A DNA stretch of 64,000 nt. Source: Nonomuraea cavernae (GTDB taxonomy: Bacteria; Actinomycetota; Actinomycetes; Streptosporangiales; Streptosporangiaceae). The position numbers were made by a program, and so were the translations under genes. Shown piece by piece: positions 1-7,728 of the stretch (its first letter is position 1; each line of letters starts with the position of its first letter). Under the pieces are notes generated by a model. That model did no database searches, was not told the DNA's origin, and saw only the letters and a program-made list of their open reading frames with translations. Where the stretch lies: the NCBI RefSeq assembly GCF_014646355.1, contig NZ_BMNH01000002.1:478893-542892 (forward strand), written 5' to 3'.

Positions 1-197
1 TTGAGCGCGACCAGGTGCACCCCGGCATCGTCGATGGCGCCCTTCAGCGCGTCGAGCTCCCGGTCGGACGGCTGCGGCCCGGCGAACGGCCACCACAGCT
101 CGACGGCGTCGAATCCGGCCTTGGCCGCCGCCTCCGGACGCTCCAGCAGGGGCAGGTCGGTGAACAGGAGGGAGAGGTTGACGTCGAACTTCAGCAT
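1..197 (-). CDS. hyi: Hydroxypyruvate isomerase, N-terminal part
   Basis: Only the first 65 codons lie in the window; the gene runs off the left edge. The visible protein begins MLKFDVNLSLLFTDLPLLER and continues with an AAAKAGFDAVELWWPF segment, the typical first strands of the Hyi family TIM barrel. Hyi interconverts hydroxypyruvate and tartronate semialdehyde in glyoxylate assimilation, usually next to glyoxylate carboligase. The ATG at 197 is preceded by GGAGGACCC. The gene is 16 bp downstream of the SucD-like gene on the same strand, so it probably belongs to the operon controlled by the operator at 2244-2263. This links glyoxylate to the oxalate genes further right. A different sugar-phosphate isomerase of the same fold cannot be fully excluded from 65 residues. 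Confidence 0.8.
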   Translation of the reverse strand, partial: MLKFDVNLSLLFTDLPLLERPEAAAKAGFDAVELWWPFAGPQPSDRELDALKGAIDDAGVHLVAL

Positions 198-213
198 GGG
201 TCCTCCAAGCGCT

Positions 214-1098
214 TCAAGGCGTCGTCTTCCCGAGCACCGTACGCAGCAGCGCGGCCGTCTCCGAGGGGGTGCGGCCGACCCGGACGCCGACCGCTTCGAG
301 GGCGTTCTTCTTGGCCTGGGCGGTGCCGGACGAGCCGGACACGATGGCGCCGGCGTGGCCCATGGTCCGGCCCTCGGGCGCGGTGAAGCCCGCGACGTAG
401 GCGACGACGGGCTTGGTGACGTGCGCGGCGACGTAGGCGGCGGCCCGTTCCTCGGCGTCGCCGCCGATCTCGCCGATCATGACGATCGCGTCGGTCGCCG
501 GGTCGTCCTGGAACGCCTGGAGGCAGTCGATGTGGGTGGTGCCGACGACCGGGTCGCCGCCGATGCCGACGGCGGTGGAGCAGCCGAGGTCGCGCAGTTC
601 GTACATGAGCTGGTAGGTGAGCGTGCCGGACTTGGAGACCAGGCCGATCCGCCCGGAGGAGGTGATGTCGGCGGGGATGATCCCGGCGGAGGACTGGCCG
701 GGGCTGATCAGGCCGGGGCAGTTGGGCCCGATGATCCTGGTCCGTCCGGCGGCCAGGGCGCGCAGCCGGACGGCGTCGTGCACCGGGACGCCCTCGGTGA
801 TGACGACGCAGAGCGGGATCGGCGCCGCGACGGCCTCCTCGACGGCGGCCAGGGTGAAGCGGGGAGGGACGAAGACGACGCTGACGTCGGCCCCGGTGGC
901 GGCGACGGCGTCCGCGACCGAGCCGAAGACGGGCACCGCGCGCTCGCCGAAGTCGGCCGTGCGCCCGCCCTTGCCCGGGGTGACCCCGGCGACGACGTCG
1001 GTGCCGGCGGCGAGCATCCGGGCGGTGTGCCGGGTGCCCTCCGCGCCGGTCATGCCCTGGACGAGCACCCGGCTGTCCTTGGTCAGGAAGATCGCCAT
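214..1098 (-). CDS. Succinyl-CoA ligase alpha-subunit homologue (acid-CoA ligase)
   Basis: A 294-residue SucD-family protein with an N-terminal CoA-binding Rossmann domain ([11 protein letters not shown] near residue 12), the IIGPNCPG motif near 122 and the phospho-histidine loop GHAGAIVSG (His248). In the family this subunit binds CoA and carries phosphate on histidine to make an acyl-CoA from an acid, ATP or GTP, and CoA. The ATG at 1098 overlaps the stop of the beta subunit by one base (TGATG), so the two are co-translated. Its position beside hyi and under the oxalate-type operator suggests a dedicated paralogue rather than the TCA-cycle enzyme. The substrate could be oxalate, malate, glycerate or another small acid; sequence alone does not decide. 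Confidence 0.85.
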   Translation of the reverse strand: MAIFLTKDSRVLVQGMTGAEGTRHTARMLAAGTDVVAGVTPGKGGRTADFGERAVPVFGSVADAVAATGADVSVVFVPPRFTLAAVEEAVAAPIPLCVVITEGVPVHDAVRLRALAAGRTRIIGPNCPGLISPGQSSAGIIPADITSSGRIGLVSKSGTLTYQLMYELRDLGCSTAVGIGGDPVVGTTHIDCLQAFQDDPATDAIVMIGEIGGDAEERAAAYVAAHVTKPVVAYVAGFTAPEGRTMGHAGAIVSGSSGTAQAKKNALEAVGVRVGRTPSETAALLRTVLGKTTP

Positions 1099-2228
1099 CA
1101 CGCACCTGCCGCGAGTCCGGCCGCCAGCTCGGCGGCGCCGTCCATGGTGGGGACCTGGCGGACCGCCGGGTGCGCGGCCTCGCCGAGGATGCGCCGCCCC
1201 GCCTCGGCGTTGTTGCCGTCCAGGCGTACGACGATGGGCCGGGCCAGGCCGCGCTCGCCGAGCAGGTCGAGCGCGCTGACGATGCCGGTGGCGACGGCGT
1301 CGCAGGAGGTGATGCCGCCGAAGACGTTGACCAGCACGGAGCGCACGTCGGGGTCGGACAGGATGATCTCCAGCCCGTCGGCCATGACCTGGGCGGAGGC
1401 GCCGCCGCCGATGTCGAGGAAGTTGGCCGGGGCGGCTCCGGCGCCGGCGACCACGTCGAGCGTGCTCATGACCAGGCCCGCGCCGTTGCCGACGACGCCG
1501 ACCCGGCCGTCCAGCTTGACGTAGTTGAGGCCCTTGGCCCGCGCGCGGTCCTCCAGCCCGGCGGATGGGGGCGGCGCCGGATGGTCGTGCCGGAAGGCGG
1601 CGTTGCCGTCGAGGGTCACCTTGCCGTCGAGGGCCACGATCCGCCCCTCGGCGGTGCGGATCAGCGGGTTGACCTCGACCAGCAGGGCGTCCTCCTCGAC
1701 CATGACGCGCCAGAGCCGTTCGAGTGTCCCGGCCGCCTCCTCCGGCAGGCCGGCCCGCTCGGCCAGCAGCCGCGCGGTGGCGGCGTCGACGCCGGTGAGC
1801 GGGTCGACCGGCACCCGCGCCACGGCGTCGGGGCTGGTCGCGGCCACCTCCTCGATGTCCATCCCGCCGTGCCGGGAGACGATGGCCAGGAAGGCGCCCT
1901 CGGCCCGGTCGACCAGGTAGGCCGCGTAGTACTCCGCGGCGGGGGCGGTGGCGGCCTCGACGAGGACGGCGTGCGCGCGGTGGCCCCTGATGTCCATCCC
2001 GAGGACGCGGCCGGCCTCCTGCTCGGCGGCGGCCGGGCCGGGCGCGGCCCTGATCCCGCCCGCCTTGCCCCGGCCGCCGATCCGCACCTGCGCTTTGACC
2101 ACGACGGGGGCGCCCAGGCGGGCGGCGATCTCGCGCGCCTCGGAGGGTGTGGTGGCGACCCCGCCGGCCGGCACCTCGATGCCGTGACGCTGGAAGAGCT
2201 CCTTCGCCTGGTGTTCGTACAGGTCCAT
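1098..2228 (-). CDS. Succinyl-CoA ligase beta-subunit homologue (ATP-grasp)
   Basis: A 376-residue SucC-family protein. It begins [20 protein letters not shown], the standard SucC N-terminus, followed by an ATP-grasp domain ([17 protein letters not shown] near residues 47-63), the metal-binding EVNPL motif near 206 and the C-terminal NFLDIGGGA and NVFGGI motifs of the ligase domain. It forms a complex with the SucD-like product encoded immediately downstream. The ATG at 2228 has GGAGG a few bases upstream (gagcctcc on the plus strand). The operator at 2244-2263 lies directly upstream, so the sucCD-hyi unit appears regulated with the oxalate genes. It is slightly shorter than housekeeping SucC. 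Confidence 0.87.
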   Translation of the reverse strand: MDLYEHQAKELFQRHGIEVPAGGVATTPSEAREIAARLGAPVVVKAQVRIGGRGKAGGIRAAPGPAAAEQEAGRVLGMDIRGHRAHAVLVEAATAPAAEYYAAYLVDRAEGAFLAIVSRHGGMDIEEVAATSPDAVARVPVDPLTGVDAATARLLAERAGLPEEAAGTLERLWRVMVEEDALLVEVNPLIRTAEGRIVALDGKVTLDGNAAFRHDHPAPPPSAGLEDRARAKGLNYVKLDGRVGVVGNGAGLVMSTLDVVAGAGAAPANFLDIGGGASAQVMADGLEIILSDPDVRSVLVNVFGGITSCDAVATGIVSALDLLGERGLARPIVVRLDGNNAEAGRRILGEAAHPAVRQVPTMDGAAELAAGLAAGA

Positions 2229-2243
2229 TAGAGCCTCCTTTGT

Positions 2244-2263
2244 AGACGGTATACCGTATGGAA
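2244..2263. promoter_or_regulatory. Predicted GntR-type operator upstream of the sucC-like gene
   Basis: Two adjacent heptads, AGACGGT and ATACCGT, are followed by ATGGAA. The core ATACCGTAT matches the palindromic core ATACNGTAT found at five other promoters in 1-14760. It sits 16-35 bp upstream of the sucC-like start, where a bound repressor would block transcription. The regulator is probably the GntR protein at 3669-4403; this is inferred. Confidence 0.65.
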
Positions 2264-2307
2264 TATCCCTCGTCCAGACCCTCGACAGGAGCCCGCGGAG
2301 CGGGATA

Positions 2308-2324
2308 TTCCATACAGTATGGAA
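2308..2324. promoter_or_regulatory. Perfect palindromic operator overlapping the MFS start codon
   Basis: TTCCATACAGTATGGAA is a perfect 17-bp palindrome around a central A and is the most symmetric copy of the regulon operator. The ATG at 2319 of the transporter lies inside it, so a bound regulator would cover the start of the coding region. Together with the copy at 2244-2263 it forms the divergent control region between the sucC-like and transporter genes. Confidence 0.7.
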
Positions 2325-3584
2325 AACACTGCAGCGGTCAGGGACTGGCGCGGGCGCTCCTACCTCGTCGGACCGGTCCCCTCCGACCGGGCTCGGATGT
2401 TCTGGCTCGCCTGGGCCGCCATGGTGGCGATCGGCCCCCTCCAGTACGGCTACGCGGCCCTGCTCACCCGCGACGGCGCCGCCCTGGTCCCGCTCGCGGT
2501 GTGGATCGTCTGCCAGGCCGCGGGCGCGCTCCCGGCCCTGCGCCTGGTCCGGCGCCGGCGGCTCGGCGTGCGGGCCGCCCTCGGCGCGGGCGCCGCGCTG
2601 AGCGGGCTCGGCCTGCTCACGCTCGCCCTCACGGCCGGCTCCGCCCCCCTCTCCGCCGTCCTGCTCGGCTACGCCGTGCTCGGCGGGCTGGGCGCCGGGC
2701 TGGTCTACGGCGTGTGCGGCGAGGTCGTCTCCTCCTGGCATCCCGAACGGCCGGCGACCCGGGTCGGCCTGCTGACCGGCGCCTTCGGCTACGGCGCGCT
2801 GCCCCTGATCGTGTGGGTGAGCCTGGTCCCGGACGCCCTGCCGGCGGCCTTCCTCACCGCGGCGGTCCTGGCGTGGACGGCCATCGCCGCCGCGGCCCGG
2901 TTCCTGCGCCTGGCGCCGGAGCGCTGGTGGCCGGACACCGTCGACCCGAGGTCGCACGCGCTGGACGCGGCGATCCTGCGCCGGACCCCGGGGCCGCTAC
3001 GGGAGTTCTCGCTGCCCCAGGCGCTCCGGACGGGCGCGCTGCCCACCCTGGCCGGGGTCCTCGTCTGCGCGGGGGCGGTGTCGATCTTCGATGTGATCGT
3101 CGTGGCGGGCACCGGCGCCTGGGGCCCGCTCGCCGTCCTCGTGGCGCTGAACGGCGCCGGCCGGGCGCTGGCCATGCGCTGCTCGGAGGCGTTCGGGCGC
3201 AGGCGGGTGCTGACCGGCGTCCTCACCCTGCTCGCGGCCGGCCAGGTCCTGCTCGCCGCCGGGTGGTCCGCCTCGCCGGGCGCGGCCGTCGTCACCGCGC
3301 CCCTGTGGCTGGGGGCCGTCACGGCGGGCGCGGCGGGCGGCGCCTTCTACCCGCTGGTGGCCAGCCTGGTCCGCGACTACTTCGGCGCGGAGCGTACCGG
3401 GCAGATCCACGCGGTCGTCTACAGCGCGAAGGCGGTGGCGGGGATCGGCGGCGTCGCCCTGGCCGCGATCGCCCTCACCGCGCCGGGCGGGGCACTGCTG
3501 GCGGCGGCGGCCGTCGCGGGGCTGACCGCGGCGGCCGGCCTGCGGCTCCGCGCGCCCGGACTGCCGGCGACGATCCCCGTGTGA
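2319..3584 (+). CDS. MFS transporter, oxalate/formate antiporter (OxlT) type
   Basis: A 421-residue, twelve-helix major facilitator. [20 protein letters not shown] followed by [11 protein letters not shown] resembles the helix 4-5 region of OxlT-like carriers. Lys371 in [11 protein letters not shown] of the penultimate helix corresponds in position to the substrate-binding lysine of OxlT, and an arginine-containing helix (GAGRALAMR, about 285-293) could supply the second charge. The likely role is oxalate uptake, perhaps in exchange for formate. The start at 2319 lies within the operator and has no clear ribosome site, so translation may be leaderless; the ATG at 2397 is an alternative. Its position between the sucC-like operon and the regulator supports the substrate assignment, which stays inferred. 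Confidence 0.75.
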   Translation: MENTAAVRDWRGRSYLVGPVPSDRARMFWLAWAAMVAIGPLQYGYAALLTRDGAALVPLAVWIVCQAAGALPALRLVRRRRLGVRAALGAGAALSGLGLLTLALTAGSAPLSAVLLGYAVLGGLGAGLVYGVCGEVVSSWHPERPATRVGLLTGAFGYGALPLIVWVSLVPDALPAAFLTAAVLAWTAIAAAARFLRLAPERWWPDTVDPRSHALDAAILRRTPGPLREFSLPQALRTGALPTLAGVLVCAGAVSIFDVIVVAGTGAWGPLAVLVALNGAGRALAMRCSEAFGRRRVLTGVLTLLAAGQVLLAAGWSASPGAAVVTAPLWLGAVTAGAAGGAFYPLVASLVRDYFGAERTGQIHAVVYSAKAVAGIGGVALAAIALTAPGGALLAAAAVAGLTAAAGLRLRAPGLPATIPV

Positions 3585-3614
3585 CCAGGCTCACCAGCGA
3601 GATCACCAGACCCC

Positions 3615-3629
3615 ACGGTATGCTGTAGG
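3615..3629. promoter_or_regulatory. Degenerate copy of the regulon operator upstream of gntR
   Basis: ACGGTATGCTGTAGG, read on the minus strand, gives the heptad-like units CTACAGC and ATACCGT. It lies about 40 bp before the GntR start and suggests autoregulation. It is the weakest of the six copies. Confidence 0.5.
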
Positions 3630-3668
3630 CAGTCGACGAAAAACGGAAGAACATTCTGGGAGCCAGAG

Positions 3669-4403
3669 ATGATGCTGCTGTCGGACCAGGCGGGCGCCAA
3701 GATCCCCCGTCCCGCCACGCTCCGGGAGAGCGTGATCGAGGCCATCCAGGAGCTCATCGTCTCCAGCCAGCTCAAGCCCGGCCAGCACCTGGTCGAGAGT
3801 GAGCTGGCCCAGCTGCTCGGGGTGTCCCGTCAGCCGGTGCGCGAGGCGTTGCAGCAGCTCAGCGGTGAAGGCTGGGTCGACCTGCATCCCGGTCAGGGCG
3901 CGTTCGTGCACGTCCCGACCGTGGAGGAGGCCGACCAGTTGCTCGCCGTGCGCGCGCTGCTGGAGACCGAGTCCGCCCGCCTCGCCGCGCAACACGCGAG
4001 CGAGGAGGGCGTCCGGCGGCTGCGCGAGCTGTGCTCGCGCGGCATCCAGGCGGTCGAGTCGGACGACACCGACGCCGCCGTGGCGATCAACTCCGACCTG
4101 CACGCGCTGGTCACCGCGCTGTCCGGCAACAAGGTGCTGGCCGAGCTGGCCGCCCAGGTGGCCCGCCGGGTGCGCTGGTACCACACGCCCGTGGCACGCC
4201 AGCGTGGCATGACGTCCTGGCGCGAGCACGCGGCCCTGATCGACGCCATCGAGGCGGGCGACGAGCGGCGGGCCGCCGAGATCATGCGCGAGCACACCGA
4301 GAGCACCCGCGCCTCCTACCGCGAGCAGCGGGCCGGCGAGCCGATCGAGCCGGCGCCCAAGCGGGTACGCCGCCGCCGCACGCGCACGTCGTCGGCGAAT
4401 TGA
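3669..4403 (+). CDS. GntR-family regulator with FCD ligand domain
   Basis: A 244-residue FadR-subfamily (FCD) GntR protein. The N-terminal winged helix covers about residues 15-75 (LRESVIEAIQELIVSSQLKPGQHLVE, then LLGVSRQPVREALQQL as recognition helices). The helical FCD domain with candidate metal-binding Asp/His residues (NSDLHALV and WREHAALIDAIEAGD) covers about 95-225. The C-terminus is a basic tail. It sits in the middle of the oxalate cluster and has a degenerate operator copy upstream, so it is the natural candidate for binding all six operators and sensing oxalate, glyoxylate or a related acid. The ATG at 3669 is followed by a second in-frame ATG at 3672. The family is certain; the ligand is not. 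Confidence 0.85.
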   Translation: MMLLSDQAGAKIPRPATLRESVIEAIQELIVSSQLKPGQHLVESELAQLLGVSRQPVREALQQLSGEGWVDLHPGQGAFVHVPTVEEADQLLAVRALLETESARLAAQHASEEGVRRLRELCSRGIQAVESDDTDAAVAINSDLHALVTALSGNKVLAELAAQVARRVRWYHTPVARQRGMTSWREHAALIDAIEAGDERRAAEIMREHTESTRASYREQRAGEPIEPAPKRVRRRRTRTSSAN

Positions 4404-4479
4404 CGAGACGTTCACAAGCGGTCGCTTGCCCGGTAACACCCGGGGTAGAGGATGAGCTTCACATGGAGGTGATGAGTCG

Positions 4480-4656
4480 ATGAAGGCGTTTGTCCGCTTT
4501 CTTCTAAGTGATCCCCTGGGCCAACCGGCCGACGGCCGGGCGATCGGCCTCGGCCTGAGCATCGCGCTGCGCAAGCACTACTCCGCGGACGACGCGGAGA
4601 GCCATCTGCGCCGATGGGCCGTGGACCAGGAGGTCCGCGAGACGCCGCGGAGCTGA
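4480..4656 (+). CDS. Small 58-residue hypothetical protein
   Basis: An open frame from ATG 4480 encodes 58 residues (MKAFVRFLLSDPLGQPADGR at the start, ending RETPRS). It is supported by a strong GGAGGT at 4465-4470, nine bases before the start. The protein has a helical, acidic-basic second half (YSADDAESHLRRWAVDQEVRE) and no recognisable domain. A six-codon frame (ATG 4463 to TGA 4483) overlaps its start and could couple translation. It follows the GntR gene after 76 bp and faces the TerC gene tail to tail. No function is assigned; the ribosome site and absence of a competing gene are the main evidence. Confidence 0.5.
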   Translation: MKAFVRFLLSDPLGQPADGRAIGLGLSIALRKHYSADDAESHLRRWAVDQEVRETPRS

Positions 4657-4692
4657 GCCGTGGGCAGGAGCCGGCGCCCCCGCCCACGGCGG

Positions 4693-5682
4693 TCAGCCCT
4701 CCACCGGCTCCGACACCTCGGCCTTCTCCGCCGCCGCGGCGCTCCTGGCGTCGCGGGCCGACTTCAGCAGGCTCAGCACCGTGGTCACGGCGAGGGTGCC
4801 GAGGATGACCCCGAGAGACACCAGGATCGGGATCCGCGGCGCCCACGAGACGCCGTCGTGGTGCAGCGCCTCCAGCACCAGCTTGACGCCGATGAAGGCG
4901 AGCAGCACCGACAGCCCCTTGCTCAGGTAGACCAGCCGGTCGAGCAGGCCGCCCACGAGGAAGAACAGCTGCCGCAGCCCCATCAGGGCGAAGGCGTTGG
5001 CGGTGAAGACCAGGTAGGGCTCCTTCGTCAGGCCGAAGATGGCCGGGATCGAGTCCAGCGCGAACAACAGGTCGGTGGTGCCGATCGCGACCATCACGAT
5101 GAGCATGGGGGTGACCATCCGCCGGCCGTGGTGCACCGTCAGGCGGGCGCCGTGGTAGGTGTCGGTGGTCGGCAGCACCCGCCGGATGGCGCGCAGCGCG
5201 ACGTTCTCCGAGAACTCCGCCTCCTCCTCCTCGTGGCCGATCAGTTTCCACGCCGTGTAGACGAGGAATGCGCCGAAGACGTAGAAGAGCCAGTCGAAGC
5301 GCGACACCGCCTCCGCGCCCGCCGCGATGAACACGCCCCGCATGAGCAGCGCCAGGACGATGCCGACGAGCAGCACCTTCTGCCGATACTCGTACGGCAC
5401 CCGGAACCTGCTCATGATCAGCAGGAACACGAAGAGGTTGTCCACGCTGAGCGAGTATTCGGTGATCCAGCCGGCGAAGAACTCCCCGCCGTGCGCCGGG
5501 CCCGACAGCACGAGCAGGCCGATGCCGAACAGCACCGCCAGGCCCACGTAGAACGACACCCAGGCGACGCACTCCTTGAACGACGGCGCACGCGGGTTGC
5601 GGGCGACCAGGTAGAAGTCGAATGCCAGCACCACGCAGAAGCCGCCGATCGTGGCCGGCCACACCCAGGCGGGCAGGTTCAC
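4693..5682 (-). CDS. TerC-family integral membrane protein
   Basis: A 329-residue TerC/Alx-type protein. It has multiple membrane helices and the two conserved acidic segments of the family: EYSLSVDNLFVF near residue 75 and GTTDLLFALDSIPAIFG near 205, whose aspartates coordinate metal in manganese exporters. The C-terminus is a soluble Ala/Glu-rich tail. Family members export Mn2+ or act in tellurite resistance and metal homeostasis. The GTG start at 5682 overlaps the stop of the upstream membrane gene (GTGA). It is the last gene of an Nramp-like, membrane protein, TerC operon embedded between oxalate genes, suggesting metal handling linked to a metal-chelating substrate; that link is inference. 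Confidence 0.88.
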   Translation of the reverse strand: MNLPAWVWPATIGGFCVVLAFDFYLVARNPRAPSFKECVAWVSFYVGLAVLFGIGLLVLSGPAHGGEFFAGWITEYSLSVDNLFVFLLIMSRFRVPYEYRQKVLLVGIVLALLMRGVFIAAGAEAVSRFDWLFYVFGAFLVYTAWKLIGHEEEEAEFSENVALRAIRRVLPTTDTYHGARLTVHHGRRMVTPMLIVMVAIGTTDLLFALDSIPAIFGLTKEPYLVFTANAFALMGLRQLFFLVGGLLDRLVYLSKGLSVLLAFIGVKLVLEALHHDGVSWAPRIPILVSLGVILGTLAVTTVLSLLKSARDARSAAAAEKAEVSEPVEG

Positions 5683-6167
5683 CGCCGCGCTCCCTTCCTC
5701 CGGCTCAGGATCTGGGCGTGCCGGACGTAGTGGTCGAGCAGCTCCGCGGCGTGCGGGTTGTCCCCCGCGCGGTGGAGCAGCCAGTGCGGCATGAGCCGCT
5801 CATGCAGCCAGATGAAGCCGATCGCGAAGCCCAGGCTGACCATGGCCTGGAACCCCAGGAAGGGCAGCACGCCGTCGGCCAGGCCGACCCCGGCCACGCT
5901 CTCCTGGAACAACCGGGACAGCGGGTAGGCCGCCATCCAGTAGAGGCCCGCCGGCCCGAAGGTCCCCGGCCGGAACACGCCCCGGCCCAGCAGCACGCCG
6001 TACAGTCCCCCGAACAGGGCGAGGGGTGCGGCGAGCGCCAGCGCCGAGAGCGCGGCCAGGCCGGCGGACTGCCCCGCGAGGAGGGTCAGCCCACCGGCCA
6101 TGGCACCGGCGACGGCTCCGATCGACGCCCCTGGCAGGGCGAGTTCGAGGCTGTGCCGTCCGATCAT
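5679..6167 (-). CDS. Small membrane protein between Nramp-like and TerC genes
   Basis: A 162-residue protein with about four hydrophobic segments: two in residues 10-65 (Ala/Gly-rich), one around the YWMAAYPLSRLF stretch and one at about 105-125. It ends in a basic soluble tail (HYVRHAQILSRRKGARR) with histidines in HERLMPHWLLHRAGDNPHAAELLDH. I do not recognise the family. The ATG at 6167 overlaps the stop of the Nramp-like gene (TGATG) and its stop overlaps the TerC start (GTGA), so all three should be made together. It may be an accessory subunit for the transporter pair. Confidence 0.7.
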   Translation of the reverse strand: MIGRHSLELALPGASIGAVAGAMAGGLTLLAGQSAGLAALSALALAAPLALFGGLYGVLLGRGVFRPGTFGPAGLYWMAAYPLSRLFQESVAGVGLADGVLPFLGFQAMVSLGFAIGFIWLHERLMPHWLLHRAGDNPHAAELLDHYVRHAQILSRRKGARR

Positions 6168-7654
6168 CAGCCCACGACCACGCCGAAGGCGAACAGGCTG
6201 TAGAACAGCATGCCGAGGTAGAAGAACGCGCCAAATCCGATGATCACGTTCGTCCACCACCTCGGCCTGATCGGTTTGGGCAGCATGCGGTTGTTGACCA
6301 GCAGCAGCGTCACGCAGTAGGCGCCCATCGCGAAGGTCGACAGGAACGCCAGCGTGTCCAGGATCCCGCTGGGCCCGTCGGCCGGGCCGAACAGCAGGAT
6401 CAGGATGCCGAAGATGATCACCCCCCACAGGAAGCCCGCGTACAGGTGGGACATGCGCAGCTTCTTGGCGCCCTTGACGAAGTTGTACGTCATGTCGGCC
6501 TGGCCGCGCGAGAAGGAGTCGAACAATCCCAGCGTCGCGTTCAGCCCGATCAGCGCGATGAACCCGAGGAAGATCATGCCGAGCACCGAGCTGCCGACCG
6601 AGGAGACGGCGTCCGACATGGCGCCGAGCGCCACCTCGCGGTCGTCGCCCTGGACGGCCGTGCGGACGGCGGGGTTCTGCCGCACCGCGGCCTGGGCGAT
6701 CACCGTGAAGGAGATCGTGACCAGCATGGTGATGCCCCAGAACAGCAGCAGCGCGTCGAAGGTGACCCAGCGCCGCCACCCCTTCCACTTGGCCATCTCG
6801 GCCGGGTCCTCGGTGTCGAACATGAAGCCGCGCGACGGCATGGCCTCCTCTTCGCCGGCGTGCCGCAGGCCCCGGATGCGCGGGATGTGCACGCCCATGC
6901 CGGCGCCCGAGTCACGCAGGTGGAGGGTGTACCACATCTGCTGCATGCCCGAGGGCCCGGCGAAGGCGCACGCGCCGACGATGACCGGGAACCAGGCCGC
7001 CGACATCGCCTCGGGCGGCAGGTAGCCGAAGGCGAACATGCCGGTGATCGTGGAGACCACGTCGCTCCAGGAGCCGACGAGGGAGGCGACCACCGAGGTG
7101 CTGATCACCAGGACGCCGATGAGCAGTGACAGGACCTTCTCCAGCACGCTGTAGATCACCTTGGTCAGGCTGAAGATCATGCCGACCAGGATGAGCCCGA
7201 CGACCGCGGTGGCCACCCAGGGGACGCCGGTGATCTCCTCGAACGCCGCCGCCCCGGCCGATAAGTGACCCGGCCAGATGTAGACGGCGATCGCGACGAT
7301 GAAGAAGAACCACATCAGCGGCTTGAACACGCGGGCCGCCCCGGAGAAGATGCTCTCGCCCGTCGCCATGGCGTAGCGGGCCATCTCCAGCATGACCACG
7401 GCCTGCAGCGTCACGCCGATCAGGAACAGCCACCGGATCTCCGGGCCGAACAGCAGCACCAGCCGGGGCCACATGTACGATTCGCCCATCCCGACGCCCA
7501 GGGCCACGAGGAAGACGGTGGGCCCGAGGATGTGCACCGAGGGAGGCGCGTCAGGGAGCTTCCTGATGGGCATCGGCTCAAGCCGGCCCGCTTTCCACAC
7601 TCGTTCGTCCTCCACCGGTGGCGACGCCGCCACCGGTGGCTTTGATGTGTCCAC
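6167..7654 (-). CDS. Nramp-related transporter lacking canonical metal motifs
   Basis: A 495-residue protein with about eleven membrane helices and overall Nramp (SLC11-like) architecture after a cytosolic N-terminus. Helix 1 reads LGVGMGESYMWPRLVLLFGP where typical Nramps have DPGN. Helix 6 reads AFAGPSGMQQMWYTLHLRD where typical Nramps have an MPH motif. Both ligand-bearing motifs for Mn2+/Fe2+ are therefore absent. The substrate may be different, such as Mg2+, another cation or a complex. The ATG at 7654 has a GGAGGTCC ribosome site. It heads the three-gene operon with the small membrane protein and TerC, next to oxalate catabolic genes. Confidence 0.75.
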   Translation of the reverse strand: MDTSKPPVAASPPVEDERVWKAGRLEPMPIRKLPDAPPSVHILGPTVFLVALGVGMGESYMWPRLVLLFGPEIRWLFLIGVTLQAVVMLEMARYAMATGESIFSGAARVFKPLMWFFFIVAIAVYIWPGHLSAGAAAFEEITGVPWVATAVVGLILVGMIFSLTKVIYSVLEKVLSLLIGVLVISTSVVASLVGSWSDVVSTITGMFAFGYLPPEAMSAAWFPVIVGACAFAGPSGMQQMWYTLHLRDSGAGMGVHIPRIRGLRHAGEEEAMPSRGFMFDTEDPAEMAKWKGWRRWVTFDALLLFWGITMLVTISFTVIAQAAVRQNPAVRTAVQGDDREVALGAMSDAVSSVGSSVLGMIFLGFIALIGLNATLGLFDSFSRGQADMTYNFVKGAKKLRMSHLYAGFLWGVIIFGILILLFGPADGPSGILDTLAFLSTFAMGAYCVTLLLVNNRMLPKPIRPRWWTNVIIGFGAFFYLGMLFYSLFAFGVVVG

Positions 7655-7728
7655 TAAAGGACCTCCTGGGGGGTTGTTGGTTCTTCTGCGCCCCGATGCG
7701 CCCCCTCGCCCGAACTGTGCCCTTGGCT

